From NCBI GenBank assembly GCA_965214585.1, contig OZ243957.1, positions 2,728,001 to 2,792,000 on the forward strand: a stretch of 64,000 nt of DNA, written 5' to 3'. Origin of the DNA: JAHCHG01 sp965214585. Lineage in GTDB: Bacteria; Acidobacteriota; Blastocatellia; Pyrinomonadales; Pyrinomonadaceae. Below the pieces are notes generated by a model that did not search any database, was not told the origin of the DNA, and worked only from the letters and a program-made list of their open reading frames with translations. How positions within the stretch are numbered: the stretch's first letter is position 1; each line of letters begins with the position of its first letter. The translations under genes and the position numbers were made by a program. Shown here one piece after another: positions 16,396 through 26,306 of this stretch.

Positions 16396-18258
16396 ATGTG
16401 TGGAATTGTCGGATACGTTGGAAATAAACAAGTTGTGCCGTTAATTGTTGACGGTTTACGGAAATTGGAATATCGCGGTTACGATTCGGCGGGAATTGCC
16501 GTCGTTGACGAGAATTGCGATTTGTCGCTTCGACGCGCCGAAGGGAAATTGCGGAATCTCGAAGAAGCGATTCGGCTCGATCCTTTGGACGGAACTTACG
16601 GCATCGGTCATACGCGCTGGGCGACTCACGGCAGACCGACGGAGGAAAATGCTCATCCGCACCGCGATTGTTCGGGCAGAATTGTCGTCGTTCATAACGG
16701 CATTATCGAAAATTATCTGTCGCTCAAGGAAATGCTGATCGGAAAAAGACACGATTTTAAGACCGAAACCGATACGGAAATCGTCGCGCATCTGATCGAA
16801 GATTTTCTCGAAGAAGACGAAGCCGGTCTTGAAGATGCCGTTCGTAAAGCCGTTAAACAATTAAAGGGAATTTTCGCGCTTTCGATAATTTCGGCGGACG
16901 AACCCGATAAAATTATCGCCGTGCGCGAAGGTCCGCCTGTCGTCATCGGTTTGGGCGACGGCGAATTTTTCGTAGCAAGCGATATTCCCGCGATTTTGCA
17001 GCACACGCGCGACGTTTTTTATCTCGGCGAAAGGGAAATTGCCGTTTTAACGAAAGATTCCGTTAGGGTTACGGATTTTGACGGAAATATCGTCAAACCG
17101 AAACAGCAGCGCATTACTTGGGACCCGATAATGGCGGAAAAAGGCGGCTTTAAGCATTTTCTTTTGAAGGAAATTTACGAACAGCCGAGAGCCGTGCGCG
17201 ATACGGTGCGCGGGCGCGTTTCCTTGGATACCGGCAAAATTTATCTGGACGAAATGAATATTTCCGAAGATGAATTTAAGAATTTGCGCTCGATAAAGAT
17301 CGCCGCTTGCGGAACGAGTTGGCACGCCGGACTTGCCGCCAAATATATGCTCGAAAATCTGGCGCGTGTGCCGGTCGAAGTTGATTACGCTTCAGAATTT
17401 CGTTATCGAAACGCGGTTTTGCGCGAGGACGATCTGATGATCGTCATTTCGCAATCCGGGGAGACCGCCGACACGATTGCCGCGATGCGCGAAGCGAAAG
17501 AAGCGGGCTGTAAAGTTTTGGCGATCTGCAATGTGCAGGGTTCGATGATTACCAGAGAAGCCGACGGCACGATTCTAACGCACGCCGGACCGGAAATCAG
17601 CGTCGCTTCGACGAAGGCGTTTACGTCGCAAATTATCGCGCTTTTCATTTTCGCGCTTTATTTGGGCGAACTGCGCGGCGTTTTAAGCGAAGAGCAAGTC
17701 GTCGAACACGCGCAGGAACTGATCGAACTGCCGCTTAAAATCGAAGAAATTTTAGGCGAAGCAGACGCTATCGAAGAAATAGCCAAAGAATTTTTCCGCG
17801 CCACCGATTTTCTGTATCTCGGACGCGGCATAAATTTCCCCGTCGCGCTCGAAGGCGCGTTAAAGCTCAAGGAGATTTCGTATATTCACGCCGAAGGTTA
17901 TCCGGCGGGCGAGATGAAACACGGTCCGAACGCGCTGATTGACGAAACTCTGCCCGTCGTCGTTATCAACACAAAAGAAGACGGCAACGAAGGCAGCGAA
18001 CTGCGCTACGAAAAAACGCATTCAAACATCGTCGAAGTCAAAGCGCGGGACGGGATTATCTTCTCGATCTTAACCGAAGGCGATTCGATGAGTTCGACGG
18101 AATCGGATTTTATCGTGGAAATTCCCGAAACAAGCGATCTGCTCGCGCCGATCTTGTCCGTCGTTCCGCTTCAACTACTCGCTTATTACATTTCCGTCCG
18201 ACTCGGCTGTGACGTAGATCAACCCAGAAACTTGGCGAAATCGGTGACGGTTGAATAA
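16396..18258 (+). CDS. glmS: Glutamine-fructose-6-phosphate aminotransferase (isomerizing)
   Basis: First committed step of amino-sugar synthesis: fructose-6-P plus glutamine gives glucosamine-6-P. The class II glutamine amidotransferase domain starts with the nucleophile Cys2 (MCGIVGYVG) and contains HTRWATHG and HNGIIENY. Two SIS domains follow, with CGTSWHAG, SQSGETADT and STKAFTSQ in the first and YPAGEMKHGPNALI in the second. The C-terminus DQPRNLAKSVTVE is the conserved substrate-closing tail. The length of 620 residues is normal. Only 48 bases separate it from the preceding gene, so there is no room for a glmS ribozyme. glmU lies upstream beyond the restriction-modification insert. Confidence 0.97.
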   Translation: MCGIVGYVGNKQVVPLIVDGLRKLEYRGYDSAGIAVVDENCDLSLRRAEGKLRNLEEAIRLDPLDGTYGIGHTRWATHGRPTEENAHPHRDCSGRIVVVHNGIIENYLSLKEMLIGKRHDFKTETDTEIVAHLIEDFLEEDEAGLEDAVRKAVKQLKGIFALSIISADEPDKIIAVREGPPVVIGLGDGEFFVASDIPAILQHTRDVFYLGEREIAVLTKDSVRVTDFDGNIVKPKQQRITWDPIMAEKGGFKHFLLKEIYEQPRAVRDTVRGRVSLDTGKIYLDEMNISEDEFKNLRSIKIAACGTSWHAGLAAKYMLENLARVPVEVDYASEFRYRNAVLREDDLMIVISQSGETADTIAAMREAKEAGCKVLAICNVQGSMITREADGTILTHAGPEISVASTKAFTSQIIALFIFALYLGELRGVLSEEQVVEHAQELIELPLKIEEILGEADAIEEIAKEFFRATDFLYLGRGINFPVALEGALKLKEISYIHAEGYPAGEMKHGPNALIDETLPVVVINTKEDGNEGSELRYEKTHSNIVEVKARDGIIFSILTEGDSMSSTESDFIVEIPETSDLLAPILSVVPLQLLAYYISVRLGCDVDQPRNLAKSVTVE

Positions 18259-18282
18259 TAGAAAAGGAAAATTTTCAACCTT

Positions 18283-18381
18283 TTGAAGCAATATGAAGCG
18301 GTAATTCAAATTCTCGAAAAACTCGGCGGAACTGCGATTTTCGAGATTAGGATTACTGCTTTTAGAAAACATTTTCGTTAG
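18283..18381 (+). pseudogene. Possible 32-codon N-terminal fragment of a lost gene
   Basis: An open stretch reading LKQYEAVIQILEKLGGTAIF and on to a stop looks like the first helix-turn-helix of a winged-helix N-terminus. Its end overlaps the convergent fragment at 18362. It may be the start of the same lost restriction gene whose other parts follow, but it is too short to be sure. Confidence 0.25.
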
Positions 18382-18652
18382 TTAGTTTAAGCATCCAATT
18401 TACCCAAGAAATAACTGTTGAAGCTCGTCGCGGAATTGTTGTGTTGCCTTCCTTATCAAGATTCAAATTAGAATTCTGCATTATTTCTATTACGTCTTGC
18501 TTTGAAGGAAAATAACCTTGTTTGAAATTTAGTTTTAAAACTTTATTAAAAACGGGATGTGCTAAAATGCTTTCACAAAGTGCTAAATTTTTCATTTGAG
18601 GAACTAAATTTGCGATTCTTGAACCTTTAGGAAGTAAGTATGTAAAACACAC
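18362..18652 (-). pseudogene. C-terminal fragment of a restriction-modification-associated protein
   Basis: A 96-codon open frame without a plausible start region. Its end, TTIPRRASTVISWVNWMLKL, matches a pattern I know from the C-termini of some restriction-associated proteins (RRxxTVxxWxxW). The first half, GSRIANLVPQMKNLALCESI, reads like the middle of a larger domain. Upstream DNA on this strand gives no extension. It faces a methyltransferase C-terminal fragment about 100 bases away, so both are likely remains of one lost restriction-modification locus. Function is presumably lost. Confidence 0.5.
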
Positions 18653-18746
18653 CTTTTTCTTTATTATACTTTCGCTCTACCAATCCTAAGTATTTTGCGC
18701 ATTCGTATAATATTGAGTTTGTCTTGCATCGAAATCGTGTTCAGTC

Positions 18747-18977
18747 GTGATCTGCTCCTTTGTTAATTCATTACCGCTGACTTTGAGTTGCACAGATCCG
18801 TTTACCGGCTCAAGCACAACGGGAATCGCGGCGAATTTGTTAAACAGGAGATTTGTCGGGATTGATTTGGAAGTAGAGTATCTAAAATTGAGTAAACGTC
18901 GGAAAGCTGAAATTGGGAATCCAAAAGTTCAGAAGCAGTTTCTGAAAAAAATAAACGGTTTTAAGCACAAGAATTAG
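18747..18977 (+). pseudogene. C-terminal fragment of a DNA methyltransferase
   Basis: From about 18795 the frame reads DPFTGSSTTGIAANLLNRRF, then VGIDLEVEYLKLSKRR. This is the SAM-binding motif I and the adjacent helix-strand of beta-class DNA methyltransferases, which normally sits at the C-terminus. The roughly 200 residues that should precede it, with the DPPY/SPPY catalytic motif, are absent. The 16 codons before the motif do not fit the family. It is a remnant of a second restriction-modification system beside glmS. Confidence 0.7.
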
Positions 18978-19106
18978 CAAAACATCTGCTCGAAGAAAAC
19001 TCATAAAAGCAATTATAAATATAAATTTCCGCAGTTGTAACGCTGTCCGAAACGGGCGGCGTTTGCTATTTTCGGTTAAAAGCGGAAAAATGCAAATAAT
19101 GAACGT

Positions 19107-21746
19107 ATGAGAAAAAGTCTTGAAAAATTGAAATTTTTTGCGATTGTTTCGACGGTATTTTTTGCGCTTTCGGCATACGGTTTTTCCGTAAACGCTCAGG
19201 AAGCGGCGGCGGACGGCAGCGGCGATCAGGCGGCTGCAACTCCGCTTCCGGTGGCTGCGCCGACACCGATTCCGCTTTCGGACGTGGTTTCGAGCGCGGA
19301 GGCGGCGGCGGCAAAGTTGCGCGATGTGCGGGCGAGCCAAACGGACGCGCCGGAGATTCGGGAGATTCGGGAAAGTCTGCCGGAACTGAAAAATGATCTG
19401 GACGCGCGGGCGACGGAAACGAATCAGCTTTTATCGGCGCGTCCTTCGCTCGAAACGCTTCGCACGACGGAACAGAGTTGGCAGTCTTTGACGAAAAATA
19501 TTGCCGCTTGGAAGGAAAACTTGAAAACGCAGATCGTCGCGCTTGACAGGCAGCTGGCGGAACTGAAAACGCTCGGCGAAACGTGGCGGAAAACGGCGGA
19601 AAGTCTGACGCAGGCGGAAACTCCGGCGCGGGAAAACGCGAATATCTCGGCAAACGGAAACGCAAATATTTCTGCAAACGGCAATGCGAACAGTTCAGCC
19701 GCAGAAAATATCGTAATTAAATCGGACGTTCCGCCTGAAATTTTACAAAAAATTCGGGCGACGATTGCTGCAATCAAACAAACTCAAACGCTGCTCGAAG
19801 AAAAACGCGGGCAATTATTAACTTTGCAAACGCGGATCAGCGAACAGGAAACGCTTATAAATGACACGCTTGCCGCCATCCGCGAAGTGCGCGAAGAAGC
19901 CTTGACGCATCTTTTCGTCAAAGACAGTCCGGCGATCTGGAACGCGCAGAAACGCTCGGATTCGGCGGGCAGAATGTTTACCGAAGCGGGCGGTTCTTAC
20001 GCGGCGCAGTTTGCGGCTTTGAGCGAATATGCAAAACGGCAGACCGGCGGTTTTATTCTGCACGCGATTATTTTTCTGCTGCTTTTCGCGGCACTCGTTT
20101 GGGCGCGGCGGCGCATTCGTCCGCTGCTCGAAGCTGACGCGGAACTCGAACCGGCGTTTTCCGTTTTTCAACTGCCGATTGCCGCCGCGCTTATTTTATC
20201 TATAATGTTAAGCGGCTGGTTTTATCCGCAAGCACCCAGAATTTTGTCTTCGATTCTCGGCGCAGCCGCAATAATTCCGGGAATTATTTATCTGCGCCGG
20301 ATTTTGGAAAGACCTCTGTTTCCGGTTCTCAACGCGCTGGTGATTTTTTATTTTATTGACCAGATCAGATTGATAACCGCAACTCTGCCGCTTCTTTCGC
20401 GCATTTTATTTTTGGCGGAAATGACGGGCGCGATAATTTTTCTCGTATGGTTTCTGCGCTCGAAAAATCTTTCAAACAAGATCGAGGTCAGGCATCAGCA
20501 AATTTTTACAATTGTTAAAAAAGCGATTCCGTTTTTTCTCGGCTTGTTTGCCGTCGCCTTTATCGCCAATCTGCTCGGCTACGTCAGCCTTTCAAACGTG
20601 GTCGGCAACAGCGTTTTGAGCAGCGCGTATATCGCTCTGATTCTCTACGCCGCCGTGCAGATCGTTAAAAGTCTGCTCGTTTTCGCTTTTCGCGTGCGTC
20701 CGCTGTCAGATTTGGGAATAATCGGAAATTACCGCCCGACGATTCAGGCGAAAGTTTTCCGCATTATCAACTGGATCGGGCTGATCGCTTGGTTTTTATT
20801 GACGCTCAATTTATTTTCAGTCCGCGAAACCGTGTTCGGTTATTTCAAAGATTGGCTGACCGCCGAACTGGTTCTCGGTTCGATTGCGATTTCCCTGAGC
20901 GATGTCATAATTTTCGTTTTTACAATCTGGCTGGCGTTTGCGATTTCCCGATTTGTGCGCTTTGTTTTGCAGGAAGACATTTATCCGCGCGTGCATTTGG
21001 CGGGCGGCGTTCCGTATGCGGTTTCGACGATGCTGCATTATGTTATCCTCGTCGCCGGATTCGTTTTGGCAATTGCCGCGCTCGGTTTTGATCTGACGAA
21101 ATTTACGATTCTCGCCGGAGCGTTCGGCGTTGGTTTGGGCTTTGGGATGCAGACGATTGTCAACAATTTCGTTTCCGGCTTAATTTTACTTTTCGAGCGT
21201 CCGGTCAAAGTCGGCGACACGGTGCAATTGGGCGAACATCAGGGCGATCTAAACGGAATCGGTTTGCGGGCGAGCGTTCTGCGAAAAGTGGACGGCTCGG
21301 AAGTGATCGTGCCGAACAGCAAACTGATTTCCGAAGAAGTTATCAACTGGACGCTTTCCGATCAGCAGCGAAGAATTGATATAAATGTCGGCGTGGCTTA
21401 CGGCAGCGAACCCGAACACGTCATCGAACTTTTAACAAAAATCGCATCAGCACACGAGCAGATTTTGAAAACTCCGCCGCCACGCACATTATTTGTCGGA
21501 TTCGGCGAAAATTCGCTCGATTTTCAGCTTCGCGCTTGGACGGATGACACGGAGCGTTGGATTTTTATCCGAAGCGAACTCGCCGTCGGCGTTCATAACA
21601 TTTTAGGTGAAGAAAATATCGAAATCCCTTTTCCGCAGCGCGATCTGAACTTAAAACTCGTCAGCCCGGAAGCGGCGAAAATTATCAAAAACGGCAGTTT
21701 GAAACAAGGAAGTTCAAGCGATAAAAAAGATGATCTGAAAATGTAA
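19107..21746 (+). CDS. Large mechanosensitive ion channel (MscS family, MscK/YbiO-like)
   Basis: An inner-membrane channel of 879 residues expected to open on hypo-osmotic shock. A signal peptide (KFFAIVSTVFFALSAYGFSVNA) is followed by a periplasmic, coiled-coil-rich region of about 280 residues, with an Asn/Ala-rich insert (ENANISANGNANISANG). Roughly ten membrane helices lie between residues 310 and 690. The MscS core has the pore helix GAFGVGLGFGMQTIVNNFVS, followed by FERPVKVGDTVQL, which starts the beta domain. The C-terminus has the expected NWTLSDQQRRI segment. The architecture is that of the big periplasmic-domain MscS paralogues. It stands 26 bases before the phospholipase D gene. 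Confidence 0.9.
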   Translation: MRKSLEKLKFFAIVSTVFFALSAYGFSVNAQEAAADGSGDQAAATPLPVAAPTPIPLSDVVSSAEAAAAKLRDVRASQTDAPEIREIRESLPELKNDLDARATETNQLLSARPSLETLRTTEQSWQSLTKNIAAWKENLKTQIVALDRQLAELKTLGETWRKTAESLTQAETPARENANISANGNANISANGNANSSAAENIVIKSDVPPEILQKIRATIAAIKQTQTLLEEKRGQLLTLQTRISEQETLINDTLAAIREVREEALTHLFVKDSPAIWNAQKRSDSAGRMFTEAGGSYAAQFAALSEYAKRQTGGFILHAIIFLLLFAALVWARRRIRPLLEADAELEPAFSVFQLPIAAALILSIMLSGWFYPQAPRILSSILGAAAIIPGIIYLRRILERPLFPVLNALVIFYFIDQIRLITATLPLLSRILFLAEMTGAIIFLVWFLRSKNLSNKIEVRHQQIFTIVKKAIPFFLGLFAVAFIANLLGYVSLSNVVGNSVLSSAYIALILYAAVQIVKSLLVFAFRVRPLSDLGIIGNYRPTIQAKVFRIINWIGLIAWFLLTLNLFSVRETVFGYFKDWLTAELVLGSIAISLSDVIIFVFTIWLAFAISRFVRFVLQEDIYPRVHLAGGVPYAVSTMLHYVILVAGFVLAIAALGFDLTKFTILAGAFGVGLGFGMQTIVNNFVSGLILLFERPVKVGDTVQLGEHQGDLNGIGLRASVLRKVDGSEVIVPNSKLISEEVINWTLSDQQRRIDINVGVAYGSEPEHVIELLTKIASAHEQILKTPPPRTLFVGFGENSLDFQLRAWTDDTERWIFIRSELAVGVHNILGEENIEIPFPQRDLNLKLVSPEAAKIIKNGSLKQGSSSDKKDDLKM

Positions 21747-21771
21747 GAATTTTTATTTTTAACCATCTGCA

Positions 21772-23199
21772 ATGAAAAACGACGGCTTACAAAAATCCCG
21801 GACAAATTCTTTGGCGTTCAGCCGCGAATTTGTCGAAGATTCATTTGACCGGATTACCGGCTCGAAACTGATCGCGGGCTGCGATGTGCGTCTTTTGCGC
21901 GACGCGGCGGAAAATTATCCGGCGTGGCTTGAGGCAATCGAAAAGGCGCGAAACAGAATTTTTTTTGAAAGTTATATCGTTCACGAAGACCGTCAGGGCG
22001 AGCTTTTTGCCGACGCGCTGATAAAAAAAGCGAAAGAAGGAATTGACGTAAAATTGATTTACGATTGGATGGGCGGTTTCGGTAAAACGTCAGGCAAATT
22101 CTGGCGGCGTTTGCGCGAAGGCGGCGTTGAGGTGCGCTGTTATAATCCGCCGAAATTGAGCGATCCGCTTGGCATACTTTCGCGCGATCACCGCAAAAGT
22201 TTGATCGTTGACGGGCAGGTTGCCTTTGTCAGCGGTTTGTGCGTCGGTCAGGATTGGGTCGGAAAACCGGAAAAAAATGTTCCGCCGTGGCGCGATACGG
22301 GCGTTGAGATTCGCGGCGCGGCGGTGGCTGTTGTCGAACACGCTTTTTCGCACATTTGGGCGGAGATGGGCGCACCGCTCGACAGTTCAAAATTATCGAA
22401 ACCGGAAGATTTCGACGATGCCGGAAACATCTCTCTGCGCGTGATTGACAGCGTTCCGTCGAGTTCTTACGTTTATCGCGTTGACCAGTTTTTAGCCGCC
22501 GGAACGCGTGAAACGATGTGGCTGACCGACGCTTATTTCGTCGGTGTTCCGTCTTATCTGCAATCAATCAAAGACGCGGCTGAGGACGGCGTGGACGTTA
22601 GGATTTTAGTTCCGCAAAGCACCGATATTGCGATCATCCGCGACACGACCAGAACAACGTATCGCCCGCTTTTGGAATCCGGCGTGCGCGTTTTCGAGTG
22701 GCAAGGCTCGATGGTTCACGCCAAAACCGCCGTTTTCGACGGCAAATTTTCGCGCGTCGGTTCGACAAATCTGAACGTCGCCAGTTGGTTTACAAATTAC
22801 GAACTCGACGTTTTGATCGAAGACGAAAATTTCGGCGGGCAGATGCAGAAAATGTTCCTCACAGATTTGGAAAACTCGACGGAGATAGTTTTGGACGATA
22901 TGCTGAAATCCACAGGAAAATCAAGGAAAAAATACGCGAAAACGGGCGGCGGAAGCGTCGGTCAGGCGACTGCCGGAGCGATCAGCGCGGCATCTTCCAT
23001 CGGTTCGGCGATCACGAAAAGAAAAACGCTCGGCGCGGCGGAATCGCGCCTTTTATCTCTGGTCGGCGGCGTTCTGCTCGCGCTCGCGCTCGTCTTTATC
23101 TTTTTTCCGCGCCTCGCTTCGCTTCCGCTGATCTTGATTTTGCTGCTGCTGGCTTTTCCGACTCTTGCCAAAGCGGTGAAAAACTACAAAAATAACTGA
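21772..23199 (+). CDS. Phospholipase D-family cardiolipin synthase (ClsB-like)
   Basis: A 475-residue enzyme with two HKD motifs: HRKSLIVDG (His140, Lys142, Asp147) and HAKTAVFDGKFSRVGSTNLN (His316, Lys318, Asp323). Such enzymes join phospholipids to make cardiolipin at the inner membrane. No N-terminal membrane helices are present, unlike ClsA. A C-terminal hydrophobic pair (about 425-470, LLSLVGGVLLALALVFIFF and a following LILILLLLAF) anchors it instead. The stop codon overlaps the next start (TGATG), so it is translationally coupled to an endonuclease/exonuclease/phosphatase-family gene. E. coli shows the same partnership (clsB next to ybhP), which favours cardiolipin synthase over nuclease. 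Confidence 0.85.
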   Translation: MKNDGLQKSRTNSLAFSREFVEDSFDRITGSKLIAGCDVRLLRDAAENYPAWLEAIEKARNRIFFESYIVHEDRQGELFADALIKKAKEGIDVKLIYDWMGGFGKTSGKFWRRLREGGVEVRCYNPPKLSDPLGILSRDHRKSLIVDGQVAFVSGLCVGQDWVGKPEKNVPPWRDTGVEIRGAAVAVVEHAFSHIWAEMGAPLDSSKLSKPEDFDDAGNISLRVIDSVPSSSYVYRVDQFLAAGTRETMWLTDAYFVGVPSYLQSIKDAAEDGVDVRILVPQSTDIAIIRDTTRTTYRPLLESGVRVFEWQGSMVHAKTAVFDGKFSRVGSTNLNVASWFTNYELDVLIEDENFGGQMQKMFLTDLENSTEIVLDDMLKSTGKSRKKYAKTGGGSVGQATAGAISAASSIGSAITKRKTLGAAESRLLSLVGGVLLALALVFIFFPRLASLPLILILLLLAFPTLAKAVKNYKNN

Positions 23200-23921
23200 T
23201 GAAAATTTTTCGCATCGCCACTTATAATATTCACAAATGCGTCGGACTCGACCGCAAATTTTCGCCCGAACGAATTGCCGAAGTTTTGCGCGAAACGGAT
23301 GCCGACATTATCGCTTTGCAGGAAGTTTTGTGCCATTCGGATTCGCGGACGCGCGAGCATCAAGCCGAATTTATCGCCAAAGAACTCGATATGGATTTTA
23401 GTTTCGGCAAAAATCGCCGCATCGAAAAAGGGCTTTACGGCAACGCGGTTTTGAGCCGTCTGGAAATCAAAAACTCGGAAAATTTCGACATTACCGTTGA
23501 AAAAAGAGAACCGCGCGGATGCTTGCGAACGGAAATCGTTTTAAGCGGCGGAAAATCTCTGCAATTTTTCAACGTGCATCTCGGCACTTCGTTTTTTGAA
23601 CGGCGCAGGCAGGTTTACAAACTTTTTACCGAGAAAGTTTTGGGCGGCGAAAATCGCCGCGGAAACCGAATCGTCGCCGGAGATTTTAACGAATGGACGA
23701 ACGGTTTGACGACGCGCCTTTTTAAGACTAATTTTCAGGCGGTTGACTCAAAACTGCATCTTGGAAAAAGAAAAACCTATCCGGGAATTCTGCCCGTTCT
23801 GCATCTCGACCACGTTTATTACGACAATAATTTCAAGCTGAAAAAAGCCCGTCTGCACCGCAGCCGCAAAGCGTTGATCGCCTCCGACCATCTGCCGATT
23901 GTCGCCGAGTTCGCTTTTTGA
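23199..23921 (+). CDS. Endonuclease/exonuclease/phosphatase family protein (YbhP-like)
   Basis: A 240-residue protein with the complete EEP metal-dependent phosphodiesterase signature: ATYNIHKC near the start, ALQEV (metal-binding Glu), FNVHLG, GDFNEW (Asp/Asn pair) and SDHLPIVAEF at the C-terminus. Known substrates of this fold range from DNA to sphingomyelin and phosphoinositides. The start codon overlaps the stop of the cardiolipin synthase-like gene, and that pairing points to lipid rather than DNA metabolism (inference). No signal peptide is seen, so it is probably cytoplasmic or membrane-associated. Confidence 0.85.
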   Translation: MKIFRIATYNIHKCVGLDRKFSPERIAEVLRETDADIIALQEVLCHSDSRTREHQAEFIAKELDMDFSFGKNRRIEKGLYGNAVLSRLEIKNSENFDITVEKREPRGCLRTEIVLSGGKSLQFFNVHLGTSFFERRRQVYKLFTEKVLGGENRRGNRIVAGDFNEWTNGLTTRLFKTNFQAVDSKLHLGKRKTYPGILPVLHLDHVYYDNNFKLKKARLHRSRKALIASDHLPIVAEFAF

Positions 23922-23958
23922 ACAATCTAATTGCCGAGTTTCCGAATCAAAGCTGACA

Positions 23959-26292
23959 ATGAAAATCAAATCGCCCGCGCTATCCGGTTTTGCAAAACGA
24001 TATATGAACGATTTTACGAAAAAAACGCTGAACTTTACAAAAGCGGCAGAAAAACGATGCCGAAAGTTCTTGTCGTTTTTATCTTGCTTTTTCATTCTTA
24101 CTGCCGTTTGTTCGGCAGCGGTTTTGGCGCAAAATATAAATTCAAATCAGGAAACTGCCGAGAAAAAACGTCCGCGCATCGGACTTGTTTTAAGCGGCGG
24201 CGGCGCACGCGGTTTCGCGCACGTCGGCGTTTTGAAGGTTTTGGAAGAGAATCAAATTCCGGTTGATTATGTTGCGGGCGCGAGTATGGGCGCACTCGTC
24301 GGCGCACTTTATGCAACGGGCAGAACGCCGGTCGAGATGGAAAAATTGATCGAAACGCTCGATTGGGATGAACTGCTGCGCGGCAAACCGGCGTTTGACG
24401 AATTGACTTACCGGCGCAAGCAGGATCGCCGAAATCTGCCCGGCGCGATAACTCTCGGCGGCAAAACGATTGATCTGAAATTGCCGAACAGTCTGAATCC
24501 GGGACACGAAATCGGCTTGATTCTTGACCGCCTGATGCTGCCTTACGGCGACAATACGGATTTTGACAATCTGCCGATTCCGTTTCGCTGCGTGGCGACT
24601 GATCTGGTCAACGCCGAAACCGTCGTTTTAAAAGAAGGTTCGCTGGCGCAGGCTCTGCGGGCGACAATGGCGATTCCGGCGGTTTTCGCGCCCGTCGAAC
24701 TTAACGGCAGGATTTTGGCGGACGGCGGAATTTTAAACAATATTCCAACCGATGTCGCCAAAAATATGGGCGCGGACATTATTCTCGTCGTCAACATCGA
24801 AACGCAGCTTGGAGATCGCTCGTCTTTGCAAAGCCTTGTCAGCATTCTCGGACAAACTTTTTACGTTGCGACGGCGGAAAATTCGCGCCGCAGTCTGCGC
24901 CAAGCCGATTTTATCATCGCGCCCGAACTTGAAAACTACACGACTTTTGATTTCGGCGCGGGCGATCAGATCGTCAAACTCGGTTACGAAGGCGCACAAC
25001 AGAAAATCGCTCTGCTCAAAAGTTTAAGTTTAGATGATGCCGAATGGGAAAAATATCTGGCGGCGCGTCAATCGAAAATTAGTCCGAATTTTAATCCGAT
25101 TCCCGAATTTCTGGAGATCGAAGGCACGGAAAATCGGCAAGCCGTTAAAAAGATCGAAAGGAAATTGGACGGTCAATTTGAAGACAAACCGCTAAATGAA
25201 AACGCGCTCGAAAACGATCTGACGGAACTGGTCGGAACGGAGAGATTTGATAATATCGGATACGGAATCACGAAGCGCGACGGGAAAACGGGACTGCTTG
25301 TGCGCGTTTACGATCCGCAGGAGCGAACCGAAAGAAAGTCCGTTCTCGAAGTCGGCGTTGACGTTAATAATTATCAAAACGACGACGTGAATTTTAACGC
25401 GCTCGCCCGTCTGACATTTTTCGACGCGGCGGGCGAAGGCAGCGAATGGCGCAATGATTTCAGCATCGGTTCGCGCACACTGCTTGCCACCGAATTTTAC
25501 CGCCCGTTCGGTGAGAGCCGCTTTTTCGCCGCGCCGAAAGCGTTTTACGAAGACCACAAAGTTAATTTTTACGAAGACGGAAATCGTCTTGCCGAATACA
25601 CTTTTCAGACGACGCAAGCCGGAATTGATCTCGGTTTTTCTGCAACGCGCAACAGCGAATTTCGCGCCGGTTACTCAATCGGATATTTGCGGGCTTCGCG
25701 CCGCGTCGGTGATCCGCTGCTGCCGAATTTAAGCGGCAAGCGCAGTTTTGCGTCCTTGAGGTGGAATTACGACACCAGAAATAACGCGCAGATTCCGACA
25801 AGCGGAATCGAATTTGCGTCTTCGCTCGATTATTTTTTCGATTCTCCGGGCGCAGACGGCAATTTCGCTCAAGCCGCGTCAAACTTCAGCGGTTTTCAAT
25901 CGCTTGACGACAAAACCATTTTCTTGGGATTCGGCACGGCAAAAACGACTTTTCGCCAAACCGCGCCGCTTTTCGAGCAGTTTACAATCGGCGGTTTATT
26001 CAACGTCGGCGGTTACGGAAGCCGGGAATTTCGCGGCAGCAATCGTTTAAGCGGCGGTTTCGGCGTTTTGCGCGAAACATTTTCCGCGCCGGCGTATATC
26101 GGCGGAAAATTATATCTCGGCGGTTGGTATGAAGCGGGCAGCGCGTTTGAAACTTTCGATGGCGCGAAATACCGCCAGTCCGTTACCGGCGGTGCGATTT
26201 TAGAAACGCGCATCGGTCCCGTCTTTTTAGGCGGCAGTTTTGCCGAAGGCGGACGCGGAAAACTTTATTTTTCGCTCGGAAGAATATTTTAA
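23959..26292 (+). CDS. Patatin-like phospholipase with C-terminal outer-membrane beta-barrel
   Basis: Resembles Pseudomonas PlpD: a secreted lipase domain linked to a BamA/Omp85-type barrel. The start is uncertain (23959 or 24004; neither has a good ribosome-binding site); both lead to a signal peptide FLSCFFILTAVCSAAVLA. The patatin domain has the oxyanion motif SGGGARGFAHVG, the nucleophile elbow GASMG (Ser near residue 109) and the catalytic Asp in LADGGILNN (near 255), so the dyad is intact. A POTRA-like region (about 380-460) precedes a C-terminal barrel of alternating strands ending in LYFSLGRIF, with a terminal aromatic as expected for outer-membrane proteins. It starts 37 bases after the EEP gene and may belong to the same lipid operon. 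Confidence 0.88.
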   Translation: MKIKSPALSGFAKRYMNDFTKKTLNFTKAAEKRCRKFLSFLSCFFILTAVCSAAVLAQNINSNQETAEKKRPRIGLVLSGGGARGFAHVGVLKVLEENQIPVDYVAGASMGALVGALYATGRTPVEMEKLIETLDWDELLRGKPAFDELTYRRKQDRRNLPGAITLGGKTIDLKLPNSLNPGHEIGLILDRLMLPYGDNTDFDNLPIPFRCVATDLVNAETVVLKEGSLAQALRATMAIPAVFAPVELNGRILADGGILNNIPTDVAKNMGADIILVVNIETQLGDRSSLQSLVSILGQTFYVATAENSRRSLRQADFIIAPELENYTTFDFGAGDQIVKLGYEGAQQKIALLKSLSLDDAEWEKYLAARQSKISPNFNPIPEFLEIEGTENRQAVKKIERKLDGQFEDKPLNENALENDLTELVGTERFDNIGYGITKRDGKTGLLVRVYDPQERTERKSVLEVGVDVNNYQNDDVNFNALARLTFFDAAGEGSEWRNDFSIGSRTLLATEFYRPFGESRFFAAPKAFYEDHKVNFYEDGNRLAEYTFQTTQAGIDLGFSATRNSEFRAGYSIGYLRASRRVGDPLLPNLSGKRSFASLRWNYDTRNNAQIPTSGIEFASSLDYFFDSPGADGNFAQAASNFSGFQSLDDKTIFLGFGTAKTTFRQTAPLFEQFTIGGLFNVGGYGSREFRGSNRLSGGFGVLRETFSAPAYIGGKLYLGGWYEAGSAFETFDGAKYRQSVTGGAILETRIGPVFLGGSFAEGGRGKLYFSLGRIF

Positions 26293-26306
26293 GGCGGATT
26301 AGGAAT

